A DNA stretch of 64,000 nt, from assembly GCF_003418935.1 (NCBI RefSeq), contig NZ_QVMT01000014.1:91143-155142 (forward strand), in the 5' to 3' direction. The DNA is from Emticicia sp. C21 (GTDB lineage: Bacteria > Bacteroidota > Bacteroidia > Cytophagales > Spirosomataceae). A model generated the notes under the pieces. The model was not told the DNA's origin, did not search any database, and saw only the letters and a list, made by a program, of their open reading frames with translations. How positions within the stretch are numbered: the stretch's first letter is position 1; every line of letters starts with the position of its first letter. Positions 26,901 through 35,174 of this stretch are shown piece after piece. The position numbers were made by a program, and so were the translations under genes.

Positions 26901-27309
26901 TACTTCTCAATCTTTAGCTTTACGTAGCCCTAAGATTAAAGCCGTTACTTACGACGAATCGAAAGGCGTAGCGAAATTTAATGTTGAACAATTGGGAGGT
27001 GAGTTAGCTATAGCTTCTGAGAACGACAGCTACATAGCTTTCAAAGATATTGACCTGACAGGTATTAAGACTATTATCATTGGTGCATTCTCGCAACAAG
27101 GTACGACTGTAGGTGGAACTATGGAAGTAAGATTAGGCTCACCAACCGGAACTGTAGTAGGTATTGCTGACGTACAGGAGGCAAATATGAACCCGCTAAA
27201 AATCAAGGTTGATGTGGCAGGCGTACAAAATATTTATTTTGTATTCAAAAATCCGAAAGCAGAAGGCAAACCACTGTTTGGCGTAAATACCATTGAGTTT
27301 GTGGATTGA
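23956..27309 (+). CDS. ThuA / sugar dehydrogenase / PKD / cytochrome c / CBM6-like fusion protein
   Basis: 1117 aa, signal peptide to about residue 22. Domains in order: a ThuA-like class I amidotransferase fold (about 25-250, GYVGIHAASDTEYNWPWY, GEFHPMAWYH); a six-bladed PQQ-type glucose/sorbosone dehydrogenase propeller (about 265-695, DECCHTGGSIDWDGKGNLFLSTGDD, LRGKVLRIKP, MGMRNPYRIAVD); a PKD domain (about 700-790); a class I cytochrome c with C-x2-CH haem site at residue 867 and Met ligand in HPQIPM; and a C-terminal carbohydrate-binding module of the CBM6 kind. It is predicted to oxidise sugars in the periplasm, passing electrons to its own haem. Such fusions recur in Bacteroidota and Planctomycetes; the substrate is unknown. 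Confidence 0.9.
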   Translation: MKRQFNPILILLLFFATASTFAQQRRILVFSLTKGFHHNSIKEGNQFFIELGRKQAIGVDTTTDASKFNEANLKNYAAVVFLSTTGDVLNPAQQADFERYIQAGGGYVGIHAASDTEYNWPWYNDLMGGYFASHPGGRVSNVQKGKMITLDKTFPASAHFPDTFEKTDEFYDFKSLKKDILKFIVRVDESSYEMGKMGEFHPMAWYHEFDGGKAFYSNYGHTPETFSEPLITEHFWQGLKWAMATKLDYTKARSVRAPEENRFERITLASNLNEPTELTVLPNGKVLFVERKGALKVWNPTTKKVKVAGQMPVYTKFEYGLMGIGADPNYEKNHWIYLYYTPDETREVTKDNFLARFEYDDKKDTIVMSSEKVLLRVYVKRDECCHTGGSIDWDGKGNLFLSTGDDTNPFASEGFAPIDFGPGREGWDALRSSGNTNDLRGKVLRIKPQDNGTYTIPEGNLYPAGTEKTRPEIYAMGMRNPYRIAVDKRNGYLYWGDVGPDAGKADPKRGPDGIVEFNQARKPGFFGWPIFTGDNFAYNHYDFAKKESGEKYDAAKPINDSPNNTGLRELMPATKAWLYYGYGVSKLYPEFGKGGANPMAGPVYYSEDYTKNPKRFPSYFDGKFFAYEWMRDWIYLVSMDKEGNYQGMERFMPGTKFAHPMDMAFSKDGRLFVLDYGMNWFAQNEDATLSVIEYNPGNRKPVIALAADKKAGAAPLAVAFSSAGTLDYDKDAMKYSWNFGKGLPVNTQPNPKFTFTKPGEYNVVLTVTDAAGNKSSQSTIVKVGNALPTVNISVKGNKTFFFDRDKINYDVKVTDKEDGTLAKGIDPEDVVVNINYLEGYDKTMLEQGHKENMNFAAGKRLIDLSDCKACHAIDKKSIGPAYMDVAKKYRRGQTAINQLAEKVIKGGGGVWGEQAMAAHPQIPMSEARDMVDYILSLNDTRKASQPVTGAYEASAHKGKKEGAYIIQATYTDKGGKVIGPLSTSQSLALRSPKIKAVTYDESKGVAKFNVEQLGGELAIASENDSYIAFKDIDLTGIKTIIIGAFSQQGTTVGGTMEVRLGSPTGTVVGIADVQEANMNPLKIKVDVAGVQNIYFVFKNPKAEGKPLFGVNTIEFVD

Positions 27310-27329
27310 TTCCTTTTTAAGAAATAATA

Positions 27330-27366
27330 AAAGGGTACTTGTCATTTAATGTAAGTACCCTTTTTG
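27330..27366. terminator. Bidirectional terminator between the ThuA-fusion and S24 regulator genes
   Basis: Stem AAAGGGTACTT/AAGTACCCTTT (one extra base each side of the loop) with T-runs in both directions, between convergent genes. Confidence 0.85.
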
Positions 27367-27408
27367 CTATCTGGGAGATATATCTGAATCAAATTTTCAA
27401 AATTTAGC

Positions 27409-28203
27409 TTATCCAATAATCTTCTGTTTGAGTTCTTCAATTCCTCTGGTAATACCATGCATATGCTGAAAGAGATTTTCTAAAGAATATTCATCGGCTG
27501 AATACTCTTTAGTACTGATAAAACATCTAAACTCCCATAATTCAATTATGTTTTCAAAAGGCATTTCATAAGCACTATAAATTTTATTGTCAGAAACCAG
27601 CGACAATATATTCTCCTCTGCTTTTATATACACGCGCTTATAGACAATGCCTGTGGTTGAAACGACGATATATGTTCGGCCGTTTTTTATATCAGCTATT
27701 TCTTCTACAAATTTCCCTATAATAATAGAGCCGTCGGGTATGGGTAGCATGGAATCTCCTGTAAGCGGGAAACCTCTGTGTGTGCCGATGCCTATAAACG
27801 GCAAAGACGCCTTGGGAAGCGTCTCTATAAATTCGGGGTCAGCATAACCACTTAAGTATCCTGCCGAAGCTTTGACAGGTACTACTTCAATGCTTTCAAA
27901 CTTTCCATCGTCTTTAATCAGAATCGGGAACAACAATCGGTTTCCGCCTACTTTCATTAAACCTTTTAAATCAACCTTGCTTAAGTCTGACTTCACCAGG
28001 GCATCTAAAGCAATATGAAAATAGGAGGAGATAGCGGATAGTGTATCGATAGGAATCGCCCTCGTACCTTGCTCATAATTGGCATAACGAGTACTCGGAA
28101 TAACAAGTGCATCGGCCAGTTGCTCTTGAGTAAGCCCCCGGCCAAGCCTTAGTAATTTGATGTTTCTGGCTATTTTTAGCTGATTCACTAATTGATTTTC
28201 CAT
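27409..28203 (-). CDS. XRE-family HTH / S24 peptidase regulator (LexA-like) of the mutagenesis cassette
   Basis: 264 aa. The N-terminal helix-turn-helix (about 13-70, GLTQEQLADALVIPSTRYANYE) binds DNA. The C-terminal S24 domain has an Ala-Gly cleavage site (A114-G115 in VKASAGYL), nucleophile Ser151 in TGDSMLP and general-base Lys189 in VYKRV. The spacing is close to that of LexA and UmuD. I infer self-cleavage on RecA filaments and repression of the divergent dinB-dnaE genes through the operator at 28206-28252. A paralogue lies at 39437-40222. About 50 C-terminal residues extend past the usual S24 core. Confidence 0.88.
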   Translation of the reverse strand: MENQLVNQLKIARNIKLLRLGRGLTQEQLADALVIPSTRYANYEQGTRAIPIDTLSAISSYFHIALDALVKSDLSKVDLKGLMKVGGNRLLFPILIKDDGKFESIEVVPVKASAGYLSGYADPEFIETLPKASLPFIGIGTHRGFPLTGDSMLPIPDGSIIIGKFVEEIADIKNGRTYIVVSTTGIVYKRVYIKAEENILSLVSDNKIYSAYEMPFENIIELWEFRCFISTKEYSADEYSLENLFQHMHGITRGIEELKQKIIG

Positions 28204-28205
28204 AA

Positions 28206-28252
28206 ACTACACAATTTGTTGAGACAATACTACACAAAATGTACATACATTT
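28206..28252. promoter_or_regulatory. Operator region between the S24 regulator and dinB
   Basis: A palindrome AAATGTA-CA-TACATTT (7-bp arms, 28237-28252) and two direct repeats ACTACACAA (28206-28214 and 28229-28237, 23 bases apart) lie between the divergent genes. On the minus strand TACATTTT in the palindrome is close to a -7 element, with TTG 21 bases upstream. Repressor binding here would block that promoter and probably dinB. Confidence 0.55.
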
Positions 28253-28284
28253 ATTGCAGAATCCCAATAAATATTTATCCACAT

Positions 28285-29487
28285 ATGAATACGCCCATGG
28301 AAAAAGCCATAGTTCACTATGACCTTGATTCCTTTTTTGTATCCGTCGAAAGACTGAAAAATCCCTCACTTATTGGTAAACCTGTTGTTGTGGGAGGCTC
28401 GAGCGAACGAGGTGTAGTAGCCTCTGCCAGCTACGAAGCCCGCCAATTTGGTGTGCACTCTGCTATGTCTTCACAATTAGCGAAACGCTTATGCCCCGAT
28501 GCCATATTTGTGAGAGGTGACCACCACTCATACACGGAGTTTTCGGATGCTGTTACCGAAATTATAAGCGAATCGGTACCTGTACTGGAAAAAGCCAGTA
28601 TAGATGAGTTCTACTGTGATTTTACAGGCATGGAGAAATTCTTTGGTTGCTATAAATGGGCCAAAGAAATTAAAACAAGAATTGCTAAAGAAACGAAGCT
28701 TAATATCACCTTTGGTCTTAGTACTAGTAAGACCGTCAGCAAAGTGGCTACCAATGAAGCAAAACCTAACGGAAAAATGCAGGTGCTGACAGGCTATGAA
28801 AGTATGTTTCTGAAACCTCTGACCATTAATAAGCTTCCCATGATTGGTAATACTACGGCCAAAACACTGCGCACAATGGGTATACAGAACATTGGCACGC
28901 TGGCAGCAATGCCCGTAAAATTATTGGAAGCAGTATTTGGTAAGCACGGAAAATTATTCTGGGAGCGGGCTAATGGTATTGACGATACACCTATCGTGCC
29001 TTACCATGACCAGAAGTCATTTTCAAAAGAAATGACTTTCGACAAAGACACTACGGATACCGTCAAGCTTAAATCAATTTTAGTTTTCATGGTAGAAAGT
29101 CTGACTTTTGATTTGCGGCACCAGGTAAAATGTGCCGGCACTATTACTGTAAAAATCCGCTACTCAAATTTTGATACCTATACACGCCAAACGCATGTCT
29201 TTTATACTTCTGATGACCAGATAATTATTGAAAAGGTAATGGATTTATTTGATAATCTGTACGATAAGCGATTGCTCATCAGATTGATAGGTGTGCGCCT
29301 GAGCAAACTGGTACAAGGCTACTCTCAGATAAACCTGTTCGATAACTCCTCCAAGTTTGCCGCCTTGCATCAGGCCATGGATAAAGTAAAACATAAGCAC
29401 GGCGAAAAAATAATTGGTAGGGCTAATGGCATGCAGGTAAGTAAACCTTCTATCGTTAAAGCGAAGCACTTAGCATTGACTCAATAA
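28285..29487 (+). CDS. dinB: Y-family DNA polymerase IV
   Basis: 400 aa from the ATG at 28285 (or 28297). The frame stays open upstream to 28192, but that stretch overlaps the operator and regulator start. Catalytic residues are intact: Asp13 and Asp15 region in YDLDSFF, Asp107-Glu108 in SIDEF. Palm, fingers, thumb (two HhH-like motifs, LPMIGNTTAKTLRTMGI) and little-finger domains are present. A beta-clamp binding motif QINLF is at 348-352. It makes error-prone translesion synthesis past damaged bases. It precedes a second dnaE by 27 bases and lies opposite the LexA-like gene, so damage induction is inferred. Confidence 0.93.
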   Translation: MNTPMEKAIVHYDLDSFFVSVERLKNPSLIGKPVVVGGSSERGVVASASYEARQFGVHSAMSSQLAKRLCPDAIFVRGDHHSYTEFSDAVTEIISESVPVLEKASIDEFYCDFTGMEKFFGCYKWAKEIKTRIAKETKLNITFGLSTSKTVSKVATNEAKPNGKMQVLTGYESMFLKPLTINKLPMIGNTTAKTLRTMGIQNIGTLAAMPVKLLEAVFGKHGKLFWERANGIDDTPIVPYHDQKSFSKEMTFDKDTTDTVKLKSILVFMVESLTFDLRHQVKCAGTITVKIRYSNFDTYTRQTHVFYTSDDQIIIEKVMDLFDNLYDKRLLIRLIGVRLSKLVQGYSQINLFDNSSKFAALHQAMDKVKHKHGEKIIGRANGMQVSKPSIVKAKHLALTQ

Positions 29488-29514
29488 TTACTTAATATCC
29501 AAATCTATACTATA

Positions 29515-32502
29515 ATGTATCTAAACTGCCACAGTTATTTTAGTCTCAATTACGGGACACTTAGTATAAAAGATCTGGTTGCAAAAGCTAAAGTTGCCGG
29601 ATGCAAGAGGCTCGCTCTTACAGATATTAATAATGTATCAGGCATATTTGACTTTATAAAGGAATGTAAAAATGCCGACATAACACCTATTGTTGGTGTG
29701 GAGTTCAGAAACGGTGATGATTTGAAATACATTGCATTGGCAAAAAAACAGAAAGGACTGTATGAAATCAATAAGTTTTTATCCGGCTATCTAGATTCTG
29801 GCAAGCCATTTCCGCAAAAAGCGCCACCATTTAAAAATAGCTTTACTATTTATTCTGTTAATCATTTCGAATCAAACCCAACCCTTGATGCACACGAGTA
29901 CATCGGAGTACGGTTCTGGGAAATAACCAAGCTTTTTAAATATCAGAAACATGCCGCTATTCAGAAAGTTTTGGTGATGCAGTCGGTCACTTTTCATGAT
30001 AAACTTACTTATAATTTACACCGTTTGCTGAGAGCCATTGGCAAAAATGTCTTATTAAGCAAATTGTCTAAAAGCCAAGAGGCCTGTCCTGATGAGGTGT
30101 TTTTTGATATGCCTGTTCTACTTAAAAAATTCAGCAATTGTCAGTTTTTCTTAAGAAATACAGAGTCGGTGATGAACGCATGTAATTTTGAGTTTAATGC
30201 TAAGACTGATAAGAACAAGCGAGTATTTACCGATAGTAAAGAAACTGATGCTGCTTTGCTCCGTAAACTTACATTGGATGGGGCAGTTAAAAGATACGAC
30301 ATATCTGATAAGGAAGTTCTCAGGCGGATAGAAAATGAACTGGATATTATAAAAAGGATGAATTTTGAGGCGTATTTCCTCATGACCTGGGATATTATTA
30401 ATTATGCAAAAAACAGGGGTTATTTTCATGTAGGCAGAGGGTCCGGAGCTAATTCAATTGTGGCTTACTGTATGGGTATTACAGATGTTGACCCGATTGA
30501 GTTAAACCTGTTTTTCGAAAGATTTATCAATCCGGAAAGAACTTCACCCCCTGATTTTGACATAGATTTCAGCTGGGATGAACGCAATGAAATTATTGAG
30601 TATTTTTTTAAAAGATATGGTAAGGAGCATGTCTGTCTGTTGGCTACTTATAATACTTTTCAGCGCAACTCGGCTATACGGGAGCTTGCGAAAGTATTCG
30701 GCTTACCCAAAACAGAAGTAGACACCTATCTGAGATACCCCGATAAGGCACAGGAGAATGAGTATATGAGATATATTCTGAAATATGCTCCCCTAATGGA
30801 CGATTTTCCTCAGAATTTATCAATCCATGCGGGAGGTATTCTTGTTTCAGAGGAATCATTATATAATTATACGGCCTTGCAGCCTATGCCCAAGGGTTTT
30901 CCGATATGCCAGTGGGATATGTATATAGCCGAGGAAATAGGCTTTTCGAAATTCGATATACTCTCTCAACGAGGCTTAGGGCATATAAAAATGGCAGTTG
31001 ATATAGTACGCGAAAATCACGGGATTAATATTGACATCCATCAGGTAGAAAAGTTCAAGGAAGATGAGAACGTACGGAAAAAGCTACAAAGCAATGAAAC
31101 TATGGGCTGTTTTTACGTGGAGTCTCCGGCTATGAGGCAGTTAATGTGGAAGCTCAGGTGTGATAATTATCTGACATTAGTGGCGGCTAGCTCTATCATA
31201 CGGCCCGGCGTAGCAAGTAGCGGTATGATGAAAGCCTATATAGAGCGACACCATAATCCATATAATATTGACTATCTGCATCCAAAAATGAAAGAATTAT
31301 TAGAAGATACGTATGGGGTAATGATTTACCAGGAAGATGTAATAAAAGTAGCAAATGGGTTTGCCGGTATGACTTTGGGAGAATCTGATATGCTCAGGCG
31401 TGCCATGTCGGGTAAATATAGGGCGAGGATGGAGTTTGAAAAAATAGTAGGCAAATGGTTTATCAATTGTAAAGCTAAAGGATATAGCGACGAACTGGCA
31501 AAAGAGGTATGGCGGCAAGTGGAAAGCTTTGCGGGGTATAGTTTTTCTAAGGCTCATTCGGCCTCTTATGCAGTAGAGAGTTATCAGAGTCTTTTTTTGA
31601 AAACATACTTCCCTTTGGAATTTATTACGGCAGTTATCAATAATTTCGGAGGATTTTACCGAACCGAATTTTATATACATGAAGCCAGGCGTTCGGGGGC
31701 TATAATCGAAGTGCCCGATATTAACGAAAGCCAGTTTCTGACCCGCATTAAAGGAAAAACCATCTGGCTCGGTTGGGTACATGTCAAGAGCCTTGAAGTA
31801 AAAATTGTAGAAAGGGTCATGCATGAAAGACAGAAAAATGGCCGATTTGTGTCATTTTCTGATTTTGCTCATCGTGTTGAGGTAGGATTGGAGCAACTCA
31901 TTGTATTAATCAGACTAGGGGCTTTCAGAAGTTTTGGAGTGTCGAAGAAAGAATTATTATGGGAAGCACATTTATTGCTGCATAACAATTATAAACCCTC
32001 GGTCTATAAGGAAGCCTTATTTGAATATCTGGAACCCGAGACAAACCTGCCGACTTTATCATTTGACCCCCTGGAAGATATCTATGATGAGATTGAGTTT
32101 CTGGATTTTACGATTAGTTCACCATTTGAACTATGCGCAGAACCGTTGGAAAATACCCCCACCTCAGATAATCTGCATGAAATGTTTGATAAGGAGATAG
32201 GCTTATATGGTTATCTGGTAACATGGAAATCTATAAGAACAAAAAATGGACAATTGATGGGTTTTGGTTACTTCTATGATTTAGCAGGTAAGTTTTTTGA
32301 TACTGTCCATTTTCCTTATTCTTTAGAAAAACATCCGCTCCGGGGCTCAGGGATATATTATCTGAGTGGCAAAGTGGTTGAAGATTTCGGATTCTATTCA
32401 ATAAATATAGAGTCGATGCGAAAAGTTGAATTAAAGCCTGACCCAAGAAGTGTATCAGAGCCTATATCTGATGCTTCATTAGGTTTTTTGGTAACTGATT
32501 AA
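29515..32502 (+). CDS. DNA polymerase III alpha subunit, short second copy (error-prone type)
   Basis: 995 aa, shorter than housekeeping DnaE (about 1160 or more). An N-terminal PHP domain (CHSYFSLNYG, ALTDINNVSG, IVGVEF) has lost some metal-binding His residues, as in E. coli DnaE, so it is probably not a nuclease. The C-family polymerase triad is complete: Asp349 and Asp351 in PDFDIDF, Asp481 in KFDIL. GRGSGANSIVAYC, SIHAGGILVS, MIYQEDV and FSKAHSASYA are typical. A C-terminal OB-like region ends the protein. It is co-transcribed with dinB, so it is likely an ImuC/DnaE2 analogue for damage-induced synthesis. It converges with the next gene with a three-base gap. Confidence 0.92.
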   Translation: MYLNCHSYFSLNYGTLSIKDLVAKAKVAGCKRLALTDINNVSGIFDFIKECKNADITPIVGVEFRNGDDLKYIALAKKQKGLYEINKFLSGYLDSGKPFPQKAPPFKNSFTIYSVNHFESNPTLDAHEYIGVRFWEITKLFKYQKHAAIQKVLVMQSVTFHDKLTYNLHRLLRAIGKNVLLSKLSKSQEACPDEVFFDMPVLLKKFSNCQFFLRNTESVMNACNFEFNAKTDKNKRVFTDSKETDAALLRKLTLDGAVKRYDISDKEVLRRIENELDIIKRMNFEAYFLMTWDIINYAKNRGYFHVGRGSGANSIVAYCMGITDVDPIELNLFFERFINPERTSPPDFDIDFSWDERNEIIEYFFKRYGKEHVCLLATYNTFQRNSAIRELAKVFGLPKTEVDTYLRYPDKAQENEYMRYILKYAPLMDDFPQNLSIHAGGILVSEESLYNYTALQPMPKGFPICQWDMYIAEEIGFSKFDILSQRGLGHIKMAVDIVRENHGINIDIHQVEKFKEDENVRKKLQSNETMGCFYVESPAMRQLMWKLRCDNYLTLVAASSIIRPGVASSGMMKAYIERHHNPYNIDYLHPKMKELLEDTYGVMIYQEDVIKVANGFAGMTLGESDMLRRAMSGKYRARMEFEKIVGKWFINCKAKGYSDELAKEVWRQVESFAGYSFSKAHSASYAVESYQSLFLKTYFPLEFITAVINNFGGFYRTEFYIHEARRSGAIIEVPDINESQFLTRIKGKTIWLGWVHVKSLEVKIVERVMHERQKNGRFVSFSDFAHRVEVGLEQLIVLIRLGAFRSFGVSKKELLWEAHLLLHNNYKPSVYKEALFEYLEPETNLPTLSFDPLEDIYDEIEFLDFTISSPFELCAEPLENTPTSDNLHEMFDKEIGLYGYLVTWKSIRTKNGQLMGFGYFYDLAGKFFDTVHFPYSLEKHPLRGSGIYYLSGKVVEDFGFYSINIESMRKVELKPDPRSVSEPISDASLGFLVTD

Positions 32503-32505
32503 GGT

Positions 32506-33846
32506 TTATCTAGCGCCCACCATTCGTTCAATCCACCTCGAAATATTAATCAACAATTGACTAGTACCTGCATAAAACAAGGTGAGAAAGATAATTTTGA
32601 AGAACCCTCGTCTGAAAGTAAAAGGGATGTTGGCGCCTTCAATATGTAGTACAATGAGCATAAAGATAATGTGCATACCCATTACCCAGCTTAGTTTGAG
32701 CAGTTCGGTTCTGGTTCTGTATAAGCCAATGTTGATGAGCAGAAGTATAAAAAACAGAATAAAGCTATAGTTCCAGTAAGCTATGTCAAACATAATCTTG
32801 TGTGTACCAACCAGAGTTGTCCAACCCCGAGAGAAATAATGATTAAAATCAAGAAGAATTTTGCCTAAAGGAATAGCTTTCGGTACCATGATGCCTACGA
32901 AGAGGTAATTCCAACTAATGAATAAAACTACAGGGAAAATACTATAAGCTATGGCATTTTGAATGAATTTTTGTCTGTGTAAAAACAATAATACTACAGG
33001 TAGGAAAAGAATGGTTTCGGTGCGAGTCCAGCAGGCAAAGGCAAAAAATATACTTGATAGCCAGAAATCGGCTTGCTTAGGTATTTCATCCAAATAATAC
33101 CGGTATAGGCAGGTAAAAGCAATAAAGAGAAATATAGCGTTCGGATAATCAGTCTGTACTAAATAGGTATAAGAATAGAGTTCTGGCATAAACCATAGGA
33201 ATATCAGCAGCCAACCTGCCAGTATGGGGTGGATGTAATAGCTGAGTTCGAAATAAAAGTATAAGAAAAACGCCAATACCATACACGAGAGCCAGACCTT
33301 GCCAAATAATGAGCCCAAACATAGATAAATAAGCTGCATCAGCATAATAAAGGGCGCATAATAGGGCTGATTGCTTAGAGGATAAGTTTTGGTAAGGAAA
33401 TCAGTATAAATACTATTTTGGAGCGTACCCTCATAAAAAGTAGCTTTTGCTATCAATTCTGGCCCAACAATGGTATCAAAAGGAATATTTGGATAGAAGT
33501 AACATTTCCAAATACTGATATACATAAAATAAGCTGTAATTAGGAAGAAAGGAATCTCATAAAGTCTAATTTTCAGATTGTCAATCCTAACTAATTCTAC
33601 CAGAAAGTTTCTATTGATTATACAACCAGTGACACCTATCACTACTGATACCATTAACCCACTTAAAACGGAAATCTTATTGATGTTAATATGGACGAAT
33701 TCTAAGAAAAAAGGAATAAATGAAGCGATAGCAATACCTAACAAAAGAGCCAATGCGACAAAAGCAACCAGATGCCTTTTTAGCCGGAAGATACTCAATA
33801 ACCCTGCTCCGGTAATGATATGTGACAGAATGGCTAGGGTTTCCAT
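32506..33846 (-). CDS. Polytopic membrane protein, possible GT-C glycosyltransferase
   Basis: 446 aa with about 11 to 12 membrane helices. It has the look of GT-C fold lipid-dependent glycosyltransferases: many aromatic residues, a large first periplasmic loop after helix 4 (SIWKCYFYPNIPFDTIVGPEL) and the charged WTRTETILFLPVV segment. No diagnostic DxD or family motif can be named, so the assignment is a structural guess. Its start overlaps the end of the upstream gene by 13 bases, so the two are translationally coupled. Confidence 0.55.
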   Translation of the reverse strand: METLAILSHIITGAGLLSIFRLKRHLVAFVALALLLGIAIASFIPFFLEFVHININKISVLSGLMVSVVIGVTGCIINRNFLVELVRIDNLKIRLYEIPFFLITAYFMYISIWKCYFYPNIPFDTIVGPELIAKATFYEGTLQNSIYTDFLTKTYPLSNQPYYAPFIMLMQLIYLCLGSLFGKVWLSCMVLAFFLYFYFELSYYIHPILAGWLLIFLWFMPELYSYTYLVQTDYPNAIFLFIAFTCLYRYYLDEIPKQADFWLSSIFFAFACWTRTETILFLPVVLLFLHRQKFIQNAIAYSIFPVVLFISWNYLFVGIMVPKAIPLGKILLDFNHYFSRGWTTLVGTHKIMFDIAYWNYSFILFFILLLINIGLYRTRTELLKLSWVMGMHIIFMLIVLHIEGANIPFTFRRGFFKIIFLTLFYAGTSQLLINISRWIERMVGAR

Positions 33847-34457
33847 GGTTTCTTATTTTTCTGTTTTAGATAATCAACCGCTGTTTGAGGTATAAAAAAG
33901 CCAAAAGGCTGATAGACCTTCAATTTCTTAATAATTGCTTCTTTTTGTGCTACAGAGGAGTCATTTAAGTTGACCAGTTGAAACCCTTTTTTTCTAGTGG
34001 CCAGAAATGTATGTGTGGCTTTTTGTAATAAAGAATCAGGATAAGTAATTTCCACAAAACGCACTTTATTCATCGCAAGATTCTTGAATTTACTGGGATA
34101 TGTCCAGGTGTAAGGGTCTATATGGTTTTTGGGGTTATATGCATTTTCTACCAGATAATATTGTGGAGGTAAGAGAAAAATATCATCTTCTTTCATCACT
34201 GAATCCAGTAAATTGATAATGGCACATTCTTTAGCATAGATAAGATTATATCGGGCAGCACTATCCAAGTCGTTACCTAAACGTGCTTTGGTATTATAAA
34301 AACTTTGTATCTTAAATTGGATAAAAGAAACGTTTTTAGGCAAAATAAAGATAATACCTATACCAATAAGATTTATGGCCAATAGCAGAAGTACTTTACT
34401 GGATGAAGCAGGTTTATCATTGTCTTTAAGCGCTTGTTGAAAGTCAGGTTTTCCCAT
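33834..34457 (-). CDS. Hypothetical single-pass membrane protein
   Basis: 207 aa. A polar N-terminus (about 20 residues), one membrane helix (VLLLLAINLIGIGIIFILP, about 23-42) and a periplasmic domain of roughly 160 residues with no recognised motif. It overlaps the downstream polytopic gene by 13 bases. C-terminal periplasmic domains of GT-C enzymes are often fused to the helices, so the two products could form one split enzyme, as speculation. Confidence 0.55.
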   Translation of the reverse strand: MGKPDFQQALKDNDKPASSSKVLLLLAINLIGIGIIFILPKNVSFIQFKIQSFYNTKARLGNDLDSAARYNLIYAKECAIINLLDSVMKEDDIFLLPPQYYLVENAYNPKNHIDPYTWTYPSKFKNLAMNKVRFVEITYPDSLLQKATHTFLATRKKGFQLVNLNDSSVAQKEAIIKKLKVYQPFGFFIPQTAVDYLKQKNKKPWKP

Positions 34458-34553
34458 AAGCAGTTTATGTTGCTAAAAACAATGATTTAACTGGTATTGA
34501 CTAGCAAAAGTTTAAAGCCTTACGCTTCTCATATAAAAGCGTGAGGCAAAATC

Positions 34554-35060
34554 TTACTTGGCTACAAAGCGTCGCCAACCTATATAAATCAGAACAAAAA
34601 GCACTACAAAAATCCCCAACAGATATTGGAAAGGTAGATATGAAAAAACAACAATATGTATTTTCTCTAACAACCACATCAGAAACATAGTGGCAAAGAG
34701 CATAAACCATAAACCCGAAATCTTATCAAAGCCTGGTATAAGTGCCAGATTAACATTTCTACGGATAAGGAATATAGTAATAAGCATCACGACAATAGGC
34801 AGAATCTGCATATATACGTCGGTCTGCATCACATCTCCCTTTTGGAACAGGAAAAAGTAGATATTAAGAGCAACTGCAAAAATACCCGGTACACTTACCA
34901 GATAAATAAGAGCGGCATAAAGGTATTTCCAGGGAGAAAGATGTCCCTCACCTTTGCCTAAAAAGCCTGCTACAATGGCTGCTACAGGAATAATCAGGAA
35001 GTAGAAAAGCAAGAAACTCGGGTTTTCGCCAATTCGCTGAAAAAGTTGTTGTAAAGTCAT
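34554..35060 (-). CDS. Five-helix membrane protein of unknown function
   Basis: 168 aa, about five membrane helices (17-36, 46-70, 83-100, 113-133, 140-163) and a short basic C-terminus (GWRRFVAK). No family recognised. It has a good promoter of its own, and the next gene on the same strand lies about 97 bases on, so the three membrane genes may form one unit. Confidence 0.6.
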   Translation of the reverse strand: MTLQQLFQRIGENPSFLLFYFLIIPVAAIVAGFLGKGEGHLSPWKYLYAALIYLVSVPGIFAVALNIYFFLFQKGDVMQTDVYMQILPIVVMLITIFLIRRNVNLALIPGFDKISGLWFMLFATMFLMWLLEKIHIVVFSYLPFQYLLGIFVVLFVLIYIGWRRFVAK

Positions 35061-35079
35061 CGTTACGTTCTATTTTGGG

Positions 35080-35109
35080 CAAATGTAAAAGATTTTTCAG
35101 GAAAACAAA
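35080..35109 (-). promoter_or_regulatory. Promoter for the 34554-35060 membrane gene
   Basis: On the minus strand TTTG (35106-35109), an 18-base spacer and TACATTTG (35080-35087) fit the consensus, 20 bases before the ATG. Confidence 0.55.
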
Positions 35110-35174
35110 TAACACTATCTGATAATCGGATGAAAGACCTGACTATCGTGCAGAGGCATTGATGAATTTAGCTG

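Noticed and set aside
31300-31824. 174-aa minus-strand ORF inside the second dnaE
   Set aside because: Antisense to conserved polymerase motifs; composition rich in Phe, Tyr and His typical of shadow frames.
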